Source: Bacillus salipaludis
GTDB lineage: Bacteria > Bacillota > Bacilli > Bacillales_B > DSM-18226
Direction: 5' to 3'
Assembly (NCBI RefSeq): GCF_004358205.1
Contig: NZ_SMYO01000003.1
Span: forward strand, 186,001-250,000
DNA: 64,000 bases
In this document: piece by piece, positions 35,321-43,360 of the stretch
How the letters are laid out: every line of letters starts with the position of its first letter
Position numbering within the stretch: the first letter of the stretch is position 1
Made by a program: the position numbers and the translations under genes
The notes under the pieces: model-generated
Told to the model about the DNA's origin: nothing
Seen by the model: the letters and a program-made list of their open reading frames with translations, nothing else
Databases searched by the model: none

Positions 35321-35404
35321 TTTTACAACCCCTTTGTTTATTAATAAGGGTGTTGACTCGGAGATGTTTTTAAAAAAACATAATGATATGAAGGAGACTG
35401 ATAA

Positions 35405-36166
35405 TCATTTCAAATCAGTGAGACTTTGGTTCATTTTCGATGTAATATTTCCCTCGACGTGTTCTGCCATTTTTAATTTGGCCGTATTCGCATCACGGTT
35501 TTGAATGGCTTGTGCAATTTCCATTAACTCTATCGCTTGTTGTTCACGAAACTTTTGGTCGTTACCGCTTTCTAAACTTAATGCTGTCTTTCGTAGAACA
35601 CTTTGAATTCCAAGCATAATGGCAATATGTATTTGGTTTTTTGAGGCATACGCCACTGCTTCATGCATCGCAAGGTCTAGGTCGATTAATTGCTCCCACG
35701 GTGTATTGATATCTGTTGTCAGTTCTATGAATTTTTTCGCAATGAGGATAATTTGGTGAGTCTCGAGATGGGTTGCTCTTTCTGCTGCCAAAAAGGCTGT
35801 TTTTCCTTCAAAATCGGTACGAAATTCGGCAAGCTCTATAAAGGTTGCTCCGCGGAAGTGAAGTAAGGTTTCCAACGAACGGCCCAGCTGGTCGGGTTTA
35901 GGTTCTACTATACTAATGCCACCGTTCACGCCTCTTTTGACTTCTACCACCTGTTCTGCCTCAAGTACCCTTATTGCTTCACGAATGGTTGTCCGGCTTA
36001 CTTCAAACATACTGGCCATTTCACGTTCGCTTGGAAGCCGATCACCGGTTTTTAATTGGTTACTATAAATTGCATTATAGATTTGAGTGAGAACATCCTC
36101 AAAACCTCTAACTGGTTGAACTTTATTAAAAACACTGGCAAACTGGTTGTTTTCCTCTTCATCCAC
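35405..36166 (-). CDS. FadR-subfamily GntR transcriptional regulator
   Basis: 253 aa. The winged helix (residues about 15-80) reads QIYNAIYSNQLKTGDRLPSEREMASMFEVSRTTIREAIRVLEAEQVVEVKRG; an all-helical FCD ligand domain follows, with metal-type His residues (DLDLAMHEAVAYASKN, HVEGN). GTG at 36166, about 10 nt after AAGGGAGG, is preferred to the ATG at 36187 that overlaps the site. It is codirectional with and upstream of the hydroxyproline genes and is probably their repressor, relieved by a pathway intermediate. Confidence 0.87.
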   Translation of the reverse strand: MDEEENNQFASVFNKVQPVRGFEDVLTQIYNAIYSNQLKTGDRLPSEREMASMFEVSRTTIREAIRVLEAEQVVEVKRGVNGGISIVEPKPDQLGRSLETLLHFRGATFIELAEFRTDFEGKTAFLAAERATHLETHQIILIAKKFIELTTDINTPWEQLIDLDLAMHEAVAYASKNQIHIAIMLGIQSVLRKTALSLESGNDQKFREQQAIELMEIAQAIQNRDANTAKLKMAEHVEGNITSKMNQSLTDLK

Positions 36167-36227
36167 GCAAAAAATCCCTCCCTTCATAATGAATTTCGAC
36201 CCAAAATTAAAGATTGGAACGTCTAAT

Positions 36228-36236
36228 GGTCAAACC
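36228..36236. promoter_or_regulatory. Possible GntR operator
   Basis: GGTCAAACC fits the GGTNNNACC half-palindrome common to FadR-type operators and lies about 60 bp upstream of the GntR start, suggesting autoregulation. Confidence 0.35.
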
Positions 36237-36330
36237 TTTAACCACATTATATTATTATCCAAACACTAAAACTAGCGTGTTATTTTGTGATGTTTTGACT
36301 AGTTTTGACGAAAACTGTACGGAACCAACA

Positions 36331-36392
36331 GTACGGTGCCTGTCACCCTTCGTGGACAAATCGAGGAAAAATGTCCTTTTAGGGCGGACACT
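36331..36392 (+). repeat. Dispersed repeat, copy 8
   Basis: TACGGTGCCTGTCACCCTTCGTGGACAAA is followed by ATGTCCTTTTAGGGCGGACA. It lies between the GntR gene and the end of the ATP-grasp gene. Confidence 0.75.
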
Positions 36393-36457
36393 TCCTAAAC
36401 GGGCTTTTGTACTTGTAAAGTGGTATGTAAACTCTTAGAACTGTGACCTCTATATGT

Positions 36458-36494
36458 AAAAAACCTACCACTTGAATGAATGGCAGGTTTTCCT
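36458..36494 (-). terminator. Terminator of the ATP-grasp gene
   Basis: On the minus strand AAACCTGCCA, a loop and TGGTAGGTTT (one mismatch) run into TTTTAC. Confidence 0.7.
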
Positions 36495-36495
36495 T

Positions 36496-37521
36496 TTATT
36501 CAATTATCATTTCTTTTTCAATATAACTAGCCCTAATTCCAAATCTAGGTTTCACTAGCTCGATTTCCTCACCTAACAGGATTTTGATGGCGAGGTATGG
36601 CATATTGATCCCAGAAAGACAACTATAATGCATCCCCCCGCTCATCCGCGGATTGATTTCCAGTAGTTTAGGGACATCTCCGTTATATTTCACCTGAATG
36701 TTAAACACATACGGCAATTGATACTCTTGATGAAAAGCATGAGCCATCTGAATAAGCTCAAAATGTTCAATAAGCTCTCGAACTCTTCCTGAACCTTTTA
36801 GCCGTGGAATAGCAGCAATTAATTTTTCTTCTGTTGCCAAACAATCAATGCTATATTCGGGACCGTCTAAGTACTCCAATACCATTAAGTCGGGAAACGA
36901 CTCACTTTGGCCCAGAATTTCGCACGCATATTGAAAAGGAATCCGACGGCTCATTCCATGATAAAAGAGCTGATCAATGGTGTCATTTTCCTCTCGAATC
37001 ACCCGAAAACCATTCGCTCCCTCACCGACTACGGGTTTAATACAAACAGTATGCCCTTTTTTCTGTAGCCGTTCATATGCATGTTTAAAAGAATCAACCG
37101 TATTCACCACGAAATAATCAGGAATAGAAACCAAAGGTTTACCATTTTTCGCACATTTCTCAATGGATTGGTAGGCTGCAGCCTTATTATCCATTGTCTC
37201 CATTAATTCAGCATCAGGGCAAACTAGAACCTTTACACCCAACTCCTCAAATAACGTAAGCCGTTTAGAAATTAGTACGTTTTCCTTTCGAGGAATAAAA
37301 ATATCAATTTTATGCTTTTTACAAAACTCAAGACAAAACTGAATATATTCCTCACCGGTAACATCCGGTTCAATAAAAGCAAAATCACAATTCTTTAAAT
37401 AAAGGGCATCCTTGTTGGGATGTGTTCCATAAATCATAAACTTCCGCTGATCCGGATTCTCACGAATCATATCGATATAGTGAGAAACTGTCGTAAACCA
37501 GCGATTAAACCAAATATTCAT
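36496..37521 (-). CDS. ATP-grasp domain protein, substrate unknown
   Basis: 341 aa. An N-terminal pre-ATP-grasp Rossmann domain (residues 1 to about 100; starts MNIWFNRWFTTVSHYIDMIR) precedes an ATP-grasp core with GHTVCIKPVVGEGANGFRVI, VLEYLDGPEYSIDCLA and the Mg/ATP motif KLLEINPRMSGGMHYS. This is the carbamoyl-phosphate-synthase-like/carboxylate-amine ligase class, which activates an acid with ATP and joins it to an amine or thiol. No partner gene is adjacent, so acid and amine cannot be named. Confidence 0.82.
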   Translation of the reverse strand: MNIWFNRWFTTVSHYIDMIRENPDQRKFMIYGTHPNKDALYLKNCDFAFIEPDVTGEEYIQFCLEFCKKHKIDIFIPRKENVLISKRLTLFEELGVKVLVCPDAELMETMDNKAAAYQSIEKCAKNGKPLVSIPDYFVVNTVDSFKHAYERLQKKGHTVCIKPVVGEGANGFRVIREENDTIDQLFYHGMSRRIPFQYACEILGQSESFPDLMVLEYLDGPEYSIDCLATEEKLIAAIPRLKGSGRVRELIEHFELIQMAHAFHQEYQLPYVFNIQVKYNGDVPKLLEINPRMSGGMHYSCLSGINMPYLAIKILLGEEIELVKPRFGIRASYIEKEMIIE

Positions 37522-37653
37522 CTGAAACCTCTTTCTGGTTGTTTTATAAAACTTTTTCCATTATAGGCATTCAGAAAAAAATATATACGTTAACCTATTA
37601 TTCAAGAAAAATAAACCGTGCATAAAACAATTCCAGGTCCAGTTATTAGAAAT

Positions 37654-37692
37654 AAAGGACGTAAACTATTTAACCAGTTTACGTCCTTTTAC
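37654..37692 (-). terminator. Hairpin terminator, probably of the OsmC gene
   Basis: AAAGGACGTAAAC and GTTTACGTCCTTT form a 13-bp stem with T-rich flanks. The nearest convergent gene is OsmC; repeat copy 9 sits between the OsmC stop codon and this hairpin. Confidence 0.75.
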
Positions 37693-37727
37693 ATTTGCCA
37701 AGCTTTTCCTATACCTGCGACCACCGT

Positions 37728-37798
37728 TGTCCATCCCATGTGGACAAATTTAGCCGTTTGTCCACGTGCGGTGCCTGTCACCTTATTTTGTCACCTTA
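37728..37798 (-). repeat. Dispersed repeat, copy 9, containing the OsmC stop codon
   Basis: TGTCCATCCCATGTGGACAAA, a spacer, TTGTCCACGTGCGGTGCCTGTCACC, then a second TTGTCACC. The OsmC stop codon (37796-37798) abuts the duplicated end. Confidence 0.85.
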
Positions 37799-38239
37799 TT
37801 TAACGATTACTTTCGGTTGGACTGAGAATTCGATGCTGCATCTTAGGGTGTTGGAGATGAAGCAGGCTTTTTCTGCGCGGACTGCTAGTTCCTCTAATTT
37901 TTCGACTGTAACCTCGGCATCCGGGTTTATGTAAATAGTTGGTTTATGATTAATTTGCTTAAATTTCAGCTTTCCATCGATTTTATCAACAATGCCTTCC
38001 GAAACAACTTCGAAGCTGACACCCTCAATTTTGCGGTTGCTAATCATCGCTGCCAGTGTAATCATGTAGCAATTATTTGAAGCAGCAATCAAAAGCTCCT
38101 CTGGACTTGAGCCAATCCCCGGACCATCAAATTCCTTTGGAACAGAAGCAGTTATATCCAATCCTGCTGCTTCAATATGTCCAGTACCATTCCGATCACC
38201 TTGCCATGAACCATTTACAGAAAAACGAGAAATCCCCAT
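37796..38239 (-). CDS. OsmC/Ohr-family peroxidase-like protein
   Basis: 147 aa. SPEELLIAASNNCYMITLAAMISNRKI holds the first redox Cys and VRAEKACFISNTLRCSIEFSV the second region with two Cys residues, matching the OsmC fold. OsmC proteins reduce organic peroxides with thiol help in the cytosol. The N-terminus MGISRFSVNGSWQGDRNGTGHIEAAGLDI is that of the YhfA/SACOL1771-like subgroup. The gene is monocistronic. Its 3' end runs into dispersed repeat copy 9. Confidence 0.88.
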   Translation of the reverse strand: MGISRFSVNGSWQGDRNGTGHIEAAGLDITASVPKEFDGPGIGSSPEELLIAASNNCYMITLAAMISNRKIEGVSFEVVSEGIVDKIDGKLKFKQINHKPTIYINPDAEVTVEKLEELAVRAEKACFISNTLRCSIEFSVQPKVIVK

Positions 38240-38329
38240 TGAAAATCCCCTCCTTAAAATTTCCTTTCTTTTATAATAATTTTAACCTACAATGGAAAGT
38301 AATTTTTTCACATCCTATATCAAGAAAAC

Positions 38330-39301
38330 CTAGAACCATTTAAATATTTGCACTTTCTCCTGTAGATTCGTAAGTGCAGTCAACGCACCTATTTCCGTTG
38401 TGGAAAGTGCCGCAATTTCGTTCGCGAATTGCGTATATTTTTCTAACTGAGACAGGTTTTCCGGTATCCCTTTTTCATGGAATCCAAACAATATTGCAGC
38501 CATGAACGCATCCCCAGCCCCAGTTGTATCAATTGCATTTACCTTTACGGCTGGCACAAAAATTCCGCTTCCACTCCTAATCGCATATGTTCCTTTACTT
38601 CCCCTCGTGACCAATAGAAACGGAATCTTCAGGCCCGAGAGCTTCTCCAATCCAGCTTCTAAAGAACTAGTCTCAGTCAGAAACAACAATTCCTCCTCAG
38701 CCATTTTCACCAAATCGACTTCTTGCAATATAGAAAGAATTGTTTCCCGGCATTGCTCATCACTCTCCCAGCGCTTCAGCCGAATATTGGTATCAAAAGC
38801 CCTTAATAAGCCGGACTCTTTTGCATACTTCAAAGCCCGATCAGTTGTTCCTCTAGCCGTTTCATGAAAAAGTGTCCCGGAACCGAAATAAAAGATCTTA
38901 GCATTTTCAAATAAATCACGCTGTAATTCTGACTCCAGCAGCCATTCATCAGGAGTGGGATTGATATAGGAATGAAAAGTCCGCTCACCTTGCTCATTTA
39001 AATAAACATATACACGACAAATTTTCTTACTAGGCGTACGGACACAATATTCCGTTTTGACTTTTTCCCGCGCCAGTTCTTTCTCAACAAATAAGCTAGA
39101 CTCATCCACCCCTAATCTACATAAATAATAGGAGGGAATACCTAGTCTTCTCGTGCCGGCAATCACATTTACCGTAGCACCGCCCAACAACTGTGTAAAC
39201 TTGGTATTGCTGCGGTCCTTCGAAATATAATCGATAAATGCTTCACCAAACGAAATCACACCATGTTTTTTCAAAGTGTTTGTCACAATCCTTTCAAACA
39301 T
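38330..39301 (-). CDS. PfkB-family carbohydrate kinase
   Basis: 323 aa. Ribokinase-fold signatures: GVISFGEAFIDYISKDRSN, LLGGATVNVIAGTRRLG (PfkB signature 1 region) and the C-terminal VNAIDTTGAGDAFMAAILFG with the anion-hole GAGD catalytic Asp. It phosphorylates a sugar, fructokinase being the most likely, but no transporter or hydrolase gene is adjacent to specify it. The start is not well defined: ATG 39301 lacks a clear ribosome site and GAAAGGATT lies just inside the frame before a GTG at 39286. Confidence 0.85.
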   Translation of the reverse strand: MFERIVTNTLKKHGVISFGEAFIDYISKDRSNTKFTQLLGGATVNVIAGTRRLGIPSYYLCRLGVDESSLFVEKELAREKVKTEYCVRTPSKKICRVYVYLNEQGERTFHSYINPTPDEWLLESELQRDLFENAKIFYFGSGTLFHETARGTTDRALKYAKESGLLRAFDTNIRLKRWESDEQCRETILSILQEVDLVKMAEEELLFLTETSSLEAGLEKLSGLKIPFLLVTRGSKGTYAIRSGSGIFVPAVKVNAIDTTGAGDAFMAAILFGFHEKGIPENLSQLEKYTQFANEIAALSTTEIGALTALTNLQEKVQIFKWF

Positions 39302-39471
39302 TTACATAAAATTCAAAATATTATAAAATTATTTCTAAGGAAATTATTTTTCTCATTTACTATATACAATAAAAACAAAACTGGAAATATCTTATTTAGG
39401 TGGCTATATAAGTGACGATGGCTATGCATATATTTAACTAAAAGCAAAAACAGACCAAAGGGGGAAATTGG

Positions 39472-40746
39472 ATGAAGCGTTTGTCAAAGCAAGAAAAAAG
39501 CTGGGTCTTTTACGACTGGGCTAATTCTGCCTATTCGTTACTGATTACGACAGCCATTTTTCCATTATATTTTAAATCGGCAGCAAATGATGCAGGGGTT
39601 GCCGCAGTAGACTCGACTGCCTATTGGGGAATTGCCAATTCGATTGCTACCCTGCTGATTTCCATTTGTGCGCCGATATTAGGCACGATAGGTGACTATA
39701 AAGGATTTAAGAAACGATTTTTCACTTTTTTCTTTGGACTCGGAATTGTTTTTACCCTGCTGTTAGCCTTCGTTCCCCATCACCAATGGCTGATTCTCTT
39801 AATCTGTTATATGTTCACTGTCATCGGTTTTGCTGGAGCGAATATTTTCTACGATGCCTTTCTTGTCGATGTGACCTCTGAGGAACGGATGAACCGGATT
39901 TCTGCGAGAGGATTCGCGATGGGGTATATCGGAAGTACCATTCCCTTCATTTTAAGTATCGCCTTAATTATTTTATCATCTAAAGGAATTCTTCCTCTTT
40001 CCGTTACCGTTGCAAGTCAGGCTGCCTTTGCGATTACAGCTTTATGGTGGGGATTATTCACCATCCCGATGCTGAAAAACGTAGAACAGGTGTATTATGT
40101 CGAGCGTGTTCCCAATCCTGTATCTAATAGCTTTAAAAGAATGGTTGGAACCTTTAAACATATCAAATCTTACCGTGCGCTTTTCCTTTTCCTCGTTGCT
40201 TATTTCTTCTATATTGATGGGGTTGATACGGTTATTACCATGTCTACCGTATTTGGTACAGATATCGGCATTAGTTCTAATAACCTCTTAATCATCCTTT
40301 TTGCAACGCAAATTGTTGCCTGTCCGTTTTCGATATTATACGGAAAACTTGCAGAAAAATTCAGAGCAAAAAAAATGCTTCTTGTCGGGATTTTTGTCTA
40401 TATTGTCATTTGTTCCTATGCTTACTTCCTTGATTCAACATTGGATTTTTGGATTCTGGCTATGCTTGTTGCCTCCTCTCAAGGGGGAATTCAGGCCTTA
40501 AGCCGTTCGTATTTTGCAAGACTAGTCCCAAAAGAAAATGCCAATGAGTTTTTTGGTTTTTATAATATTTTCTATAAATTTGCCGCTATTTTAGGGCCAA
40601 CCTTAGTCGGTGTAACAGGAAAACTAGCGGGAGATACAAAAAGCGGCATATTCAGCCTCATTATTTTGTTCGTCATTGGCGGTGCAATTCTACTAAGAGT
40701 ACCTGAAAAAATAGACTCCTCCCAATCCAATACCGTTTCCAGCTAA
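39472..40746 (+). CDS. MFS transporter, Atg22/UMF1 family
   Basis: 424 aa, 11-12 membrane segments. The N-terminus KQEKSWVFYDWANSAYSLLITTAIFPLYF and the later ARGFAMGYIGS, SRSYFARLVPKENANEFFGFYNIFYKFAAILGP are hallmarks of the UMF1 (Atg22-like) MFS branch. In yeast Atg22 exports amino acids from the vacuole; bacterial substrates are not known. AAAGGGGGAA precedes the ATG. Confidence 0.88.
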   Translation: MKRLSKQEKSWVFYDWANSAYSLLITTAIFPLYFKSAANDAGVAAVDSTAYWGIANSIATLLISICAPILGTIGDYKGFKKRFFTFFFGLGIVFTLLLAFVPHHQWLILLICYMFTVIGFAGANIFYDAFLVDVTSEERMNRISARGFAMGYIGSTIPFILSIALIILSSKGILPLSVTVASQAAFAITALWWGLFTIPMLKNVEQVYYVERVPNPVSNSFKRMVGTFKHIKSYRALFLFLVAYFFYIDGVDTVITMSTVFGTDIGISSNNLLIILFATQIVACPFSILYGKLAEKFRAKKMLLVGIFVYIVICSYAYFLDSTLDFWILAMLVASSQGGIQALSRSYFARLVPKENANEFFGFYNIFYKFAAILGPTLVGVTGKLAGDTKSGIFSLIILFVIGGAILLRVPEKIDSSQSNTVSS

Positions 40747-40750
40747 ACCC

Positions 40751-40784
40751 AAAAAGGGACTTTGCCACGGCAAAGTCCCTTTTC
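40751..40784. terminator. Bidirectional terminator after the MFS gene
   Basis: AAAAGGGACTTTGCC and GGCAAAGTCCCTTT pair around a 2-nt loop, giving a T-run on either strand. Confidence 0.9.
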
Positions 40785-40790
40785 CAACAA

Positions 40791-40850
40791 TGTCCACTCC
40801 ACACGGACAAAACCACCCCAAATGTCTTTCTATGGTGTCAGGCACCTGTA
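40791..40850 (-). repeat. Dispersed repeat, copy 10, overlapping a coding end
   Basis: TGTCCACTCCACACGGACAAA, spacer, ATGTCTTTCTATGGTGTCAGGCACC. The core encodes the last residues and supplies the stop codon of the CitT-like gene. Confidence 0.85.
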
Positions 40851-41546
40851 GACTCTCTCTGGTCGTCCGACGGTTCCATATGCTAGGTCCGCGGCTATTT
40901 TTTCCTCGGACATGAGGTGCTCTAGATAGCGTCTGGCGGTGGTTCGGCTTACACCAATTTCTTTGGCGACGACCTCTGCGGTCAGACCGCAATCCACTTT
41001 TCCGAGAACAATCAGTACTTTATCCAGTGTCAGCGGGTCAATTCCTTTCGGCAAATAGGATTTGTCATTTGCCGCCCCAGACCCGCTTACTTCCTTACGC
41101 AGCAACTTGTCCACCTGCTGCTGCGTAACATGCAGATTTTCATCGTGTAGTTCCACCAGCTTCAGATGATATTCCTGATAGCGTACTAATGACTGCTTAA
41201 AACGCTCAAAAACAACGGGCTTAATCATATAATCGAAAACACCAATACTAATGGCCTCTTGAACTTTATGAATCTCTTTTGTTGCGGTAATCATAATCAC
41301 GTCCATTTGCTTCACCTGCTGTTTTGTCTCCTTCAGCAAATCAAGCCCATTCATATCCGGAAAATAGACGTCCAATAAAAGAAGGTCAGGCTGCAGTAGT
41401 TCGATATAGGTTTTTGCTTCCTCATAATTTACAGCAATCCCCACGGTCTGGAAACCCTCTATTTTTTCAATAAAACGCTTTTGAATTTCCGCAATCCGCA
41501 AATCATCCTCAACAATTAACACTTCGATATCGCGGCTCTTTTTCAT
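40830..41546 (-). CDS. citT: CitT/DcuR-type response regulator (tricarboxylate)
   Basis: 238 aa. Receiver: EVLIVEDDLRIAEIQKRF, phospho-acceptor Asp in LLLLDVYFPDMNG, MITATKE, MIKPV. C-terminal helix-turn-helix: LTAEVVAKEIGVSRTTARRYLEHLMSEEKI, followed by YGTVGRPERVYR, the CitB-class ending. The last codons (RCLTP and stop) lie within repeat copy 10. It overlaps the kinase gene by 38 bp. Control of the adjacent tctCBA transporter is inferred, as for B. subtilis CitST with a citrate carrier. Confidence 0.9.
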   Translation of the reverse strand: MKKSRDIEVLIVEDDLRIAEIQKRFIEKIEGFQTVGIAVNYEEAKTYIELLQPDLLLLDVYFPDMNGLDLLKETKQQVKQMDVIMITATKEIHKVQEAISIGVFDYMIKPVVFERFKQSLVRYQEYHLKLVELHDENLHVTQQQVDKLLRKEVSGSGAANDKSYLPKGIDPLTLDKVLIVLGKVDCGLTAEVVAKEIGVSRTTARRYLEHLMSEEKIAADLAYGTVGRPERVYRCLTP

Positions 41547-43134
41547 GTAGGCACCCCCTGCTTTTCGGTATCGCTACCGTAAAAATCGTCCCTTCACCCT
41601 TTTCGGATGATAAAGTAACATAACCCTCAAGGTCCCTAATCGCCTTTTGAACAAGGCTTAGACCAATCCCGGCATTACTAACAGTATTCTTTGTCGTAAA
41701 ACCTGCTTGAAAAATCCGCTCCTGATCCGCTAATGATATTCCCTTTCCATTATCTTCAACCTCGATAATCAGTTCTTTCCCAAGATCGGTTAAAAACAAG
41801 GTAACATTCTTTTCTTCCTTGCCATTGTCCCTTACCGCATCAAACGCATTATTAATCAGATTTCCGATGATCGTTACTAGGGTTTCCCTACTAATCTCCT
41901 TCGGAACATCTTGAAAACTGCTCTCACGGTCAATTGAAAAATGAATTTTTAGCTCACTAGCCAAGCTGACCTTGCCTAAAATGAATCCGGCAATAATGGG
42001 ATCCGGGATTTCCCTCATTAAAAAAAGGATGAAACCCTGGGCAAAATCAACTTCTTTAGAAATAAACTCAATAGCTTCTTTATAGGAACCAAGTTGAATC
42101 AACCCAAGTAAAGTATAAAGTTTATTAGAATATTCATGTGTCTGAGCCCGCAGCCCTTCAGCATAGGCTTTCACATGGGATAATTCCTGGAGAAGATTGG
42201 CAAGCTCAGACTTGTTTCGGAAACTCGCAACTGCTCCAATCACCTCACCCTTTTTATCTAAAATCGGAATGCGGTTCGCCAAATAAACGTCACCATGAAT
42301 AATAATTTCCTGATCATACTCGGCTTGTCCTGTTTTTACTACATCTAATAGATGAGTATTTTCCAAGACGTCTTCAATTTTTTTCCCGCGAAGCAAAACA
42401 TCGAGTGGCTCATTTAAAATTTTATGAGCGGTTTCATTCACGACTGTTATTCTTCCCGCTGTGTCGATTGCGATAAGCCCTTCATGGATCGATTCCAGGA
42501 TGGCATGCTTTTCCTGATACATCCATGCGATTTCTTTAGGTTCAAGTCCAAATATTGCACGTTTTATATTTAATGAGATTAATAGTGCTGCGATTAATCC
42601 CCCGATTAAAATAAGTAGAGTGGTAATAAAGATTTTTCGCTGAATTTTTGCAACCTCTGTATGAATATCCTTTTGCATGTAGCCAACGGAGACAACACCG
42701 ATTACTTTTCCATTGTTAAATATTGGTGCTTTCCCCCTAAGTGAAGGGCCTAATGTCCCAGTCGATTCTGAAATAACCGATTTCCCTTTGAAAACAGCAT
42801 CATTGTCTCCCCCAACCATTTTTTGTCCCAGCCGGTTTGGTTTTGGATGCGAGTAACGAATTTCGTCGCGGTTCCCAATTACAATAAATTCGGCTCCCAC
42901 CTGTTTCCGTATTTTTTCCGCGATGGGTTGAATAATGGCGGCTGGGTCGCTAGTAGTAAAAGCGTCTTTAATACCCGGCATATTCGAAATAGTTTGAGCA
43001 ACAGATAGGGCCTTTGTTCCCATATCGTGCTTAAGATTAGTCTCCATGATATTTTTAAAGGTAATTTCTAATATAACGCCAAGGACAATAATAAGTACGA
43101 ACATTCCCAGCATTAATTTCGTATGTAAACGCAT
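41509..43134 (-). CDS. citS: CitS/CitA-type sensor histidine kinase (tricarboxylate)
   Basis: 541 aa. Membrane segment at 7-27; CitA-type extracytoplasmic sensor (VIGNRDEIRYSHPKPNRLGQKMVGGDND; GTLGPSLRGKAPIF); second membrane segment near 168-188; PAS domain (ILESIHEGLIAIDTAGRITVVNETA); H-box LRAQTHEYSNKLYTLLGLIQL; N-box NLINNAFDAV; DNGKGI; GIGLSLVQKAI. It is the paralogue of the DcuS-like kinase at 15341. The tct operon ends 227 bp upstream with a terminator between. Confidence 0.9.
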   Translation of the reverse strand: MRLHTKLMLGMFVLIIVLGVILEITFKNIMETNLKHDMGTKALSVAQTISNMPGIKDAFTTSDPAAIIQPIAEKIRKQVGAEFIVIGNRDEIRYSHPKPNRLGQKMVGGDNDAVFKGKSVISESTGTLGPSLRGKAPIFNNGKVIGVVSVGYMQKDIHTEVAKIQRKIFITTLLILIGGLIAALLISLNIKRAIFGLEPKEIAWMYQEKHAILESIHEGLIAIDTAGRITVVNETAHKILNEPLDVLLRGKKIEDVLENTHLLDVVKTGQAEYDQEIIIHGDVYLANRIPILDKKGEVIGAVASFRNKSELANLLQELSHVKAYAEGLRAQTHEYSNKLYTLLGLIQLGSYKEAIEFISKEVDFAQGFILFLMREIPDPIIAGFILGKVSLASELKIHFSIDRESSFQDVPKEISRETLVTIIGNLINNAFDAVRDNGKEEKNVTLFLTDLGKELIIEVEDNGKGISLADQERIFQAGFTTKNTVSNAGIGLSLVQKAIRDLEGYVTLSSEKGEGTIFTVAIPKSRGCLHEKEPRYRSVNC

Positions 43135-43160
43135 CCAAACACCTCTATTATTATCATATA

Positions 43161-43190
43161 AAAAAAAACCCCTTAAAAAAAGGGGTTTTT
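43161..43190 (-). terminator. Terminator between tctA and citS
   Basis: AAAAACCCCTT and AAGGGGTTTTT form an 11-bp stem with a 6-7 nt loop and T-runs on both sides. It can end the tctCBA transcript or attenuate read-through into citST. Confidence 0.88.
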
Positions 43191-43222
43191 AAATGGATTT
43201 CAGAAATTTTGAAATCTTTATC

Positions 43223-43355
43223 TCGGATTAACGAGCAGTAAGACCCCCACTTCAAGAATTGAGGTACAAAAAAGATAAGTGTTGGATCAACTGCCCGTAA
43301 AAGCCCGATTGGTTCAACTAACAATCAGTGATGAAGCCCCCCAATGATTGAGGTT
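43223..43355. repeat. Degenerate tandem repeats next to tctA, origin unknown
   Basis: Two imperfect copies about 90 bp apart: ACGAGCAGTAAGACCCCCAC with AATTGAGGT, and ACAATCAGTGATGAAGCCCC with GATTGAGGT. A third partial unit (GGATCAACTGCCCGTAAAAG) lies between them. GC-rich short hairpins in AT-rich DNA resemble the right-end structural RNA of IS605/TnpB elements, but no tnpB is present, and the identity is a guess. Confidence 0.45.
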
Positions 43356-43360
43356 TCACT

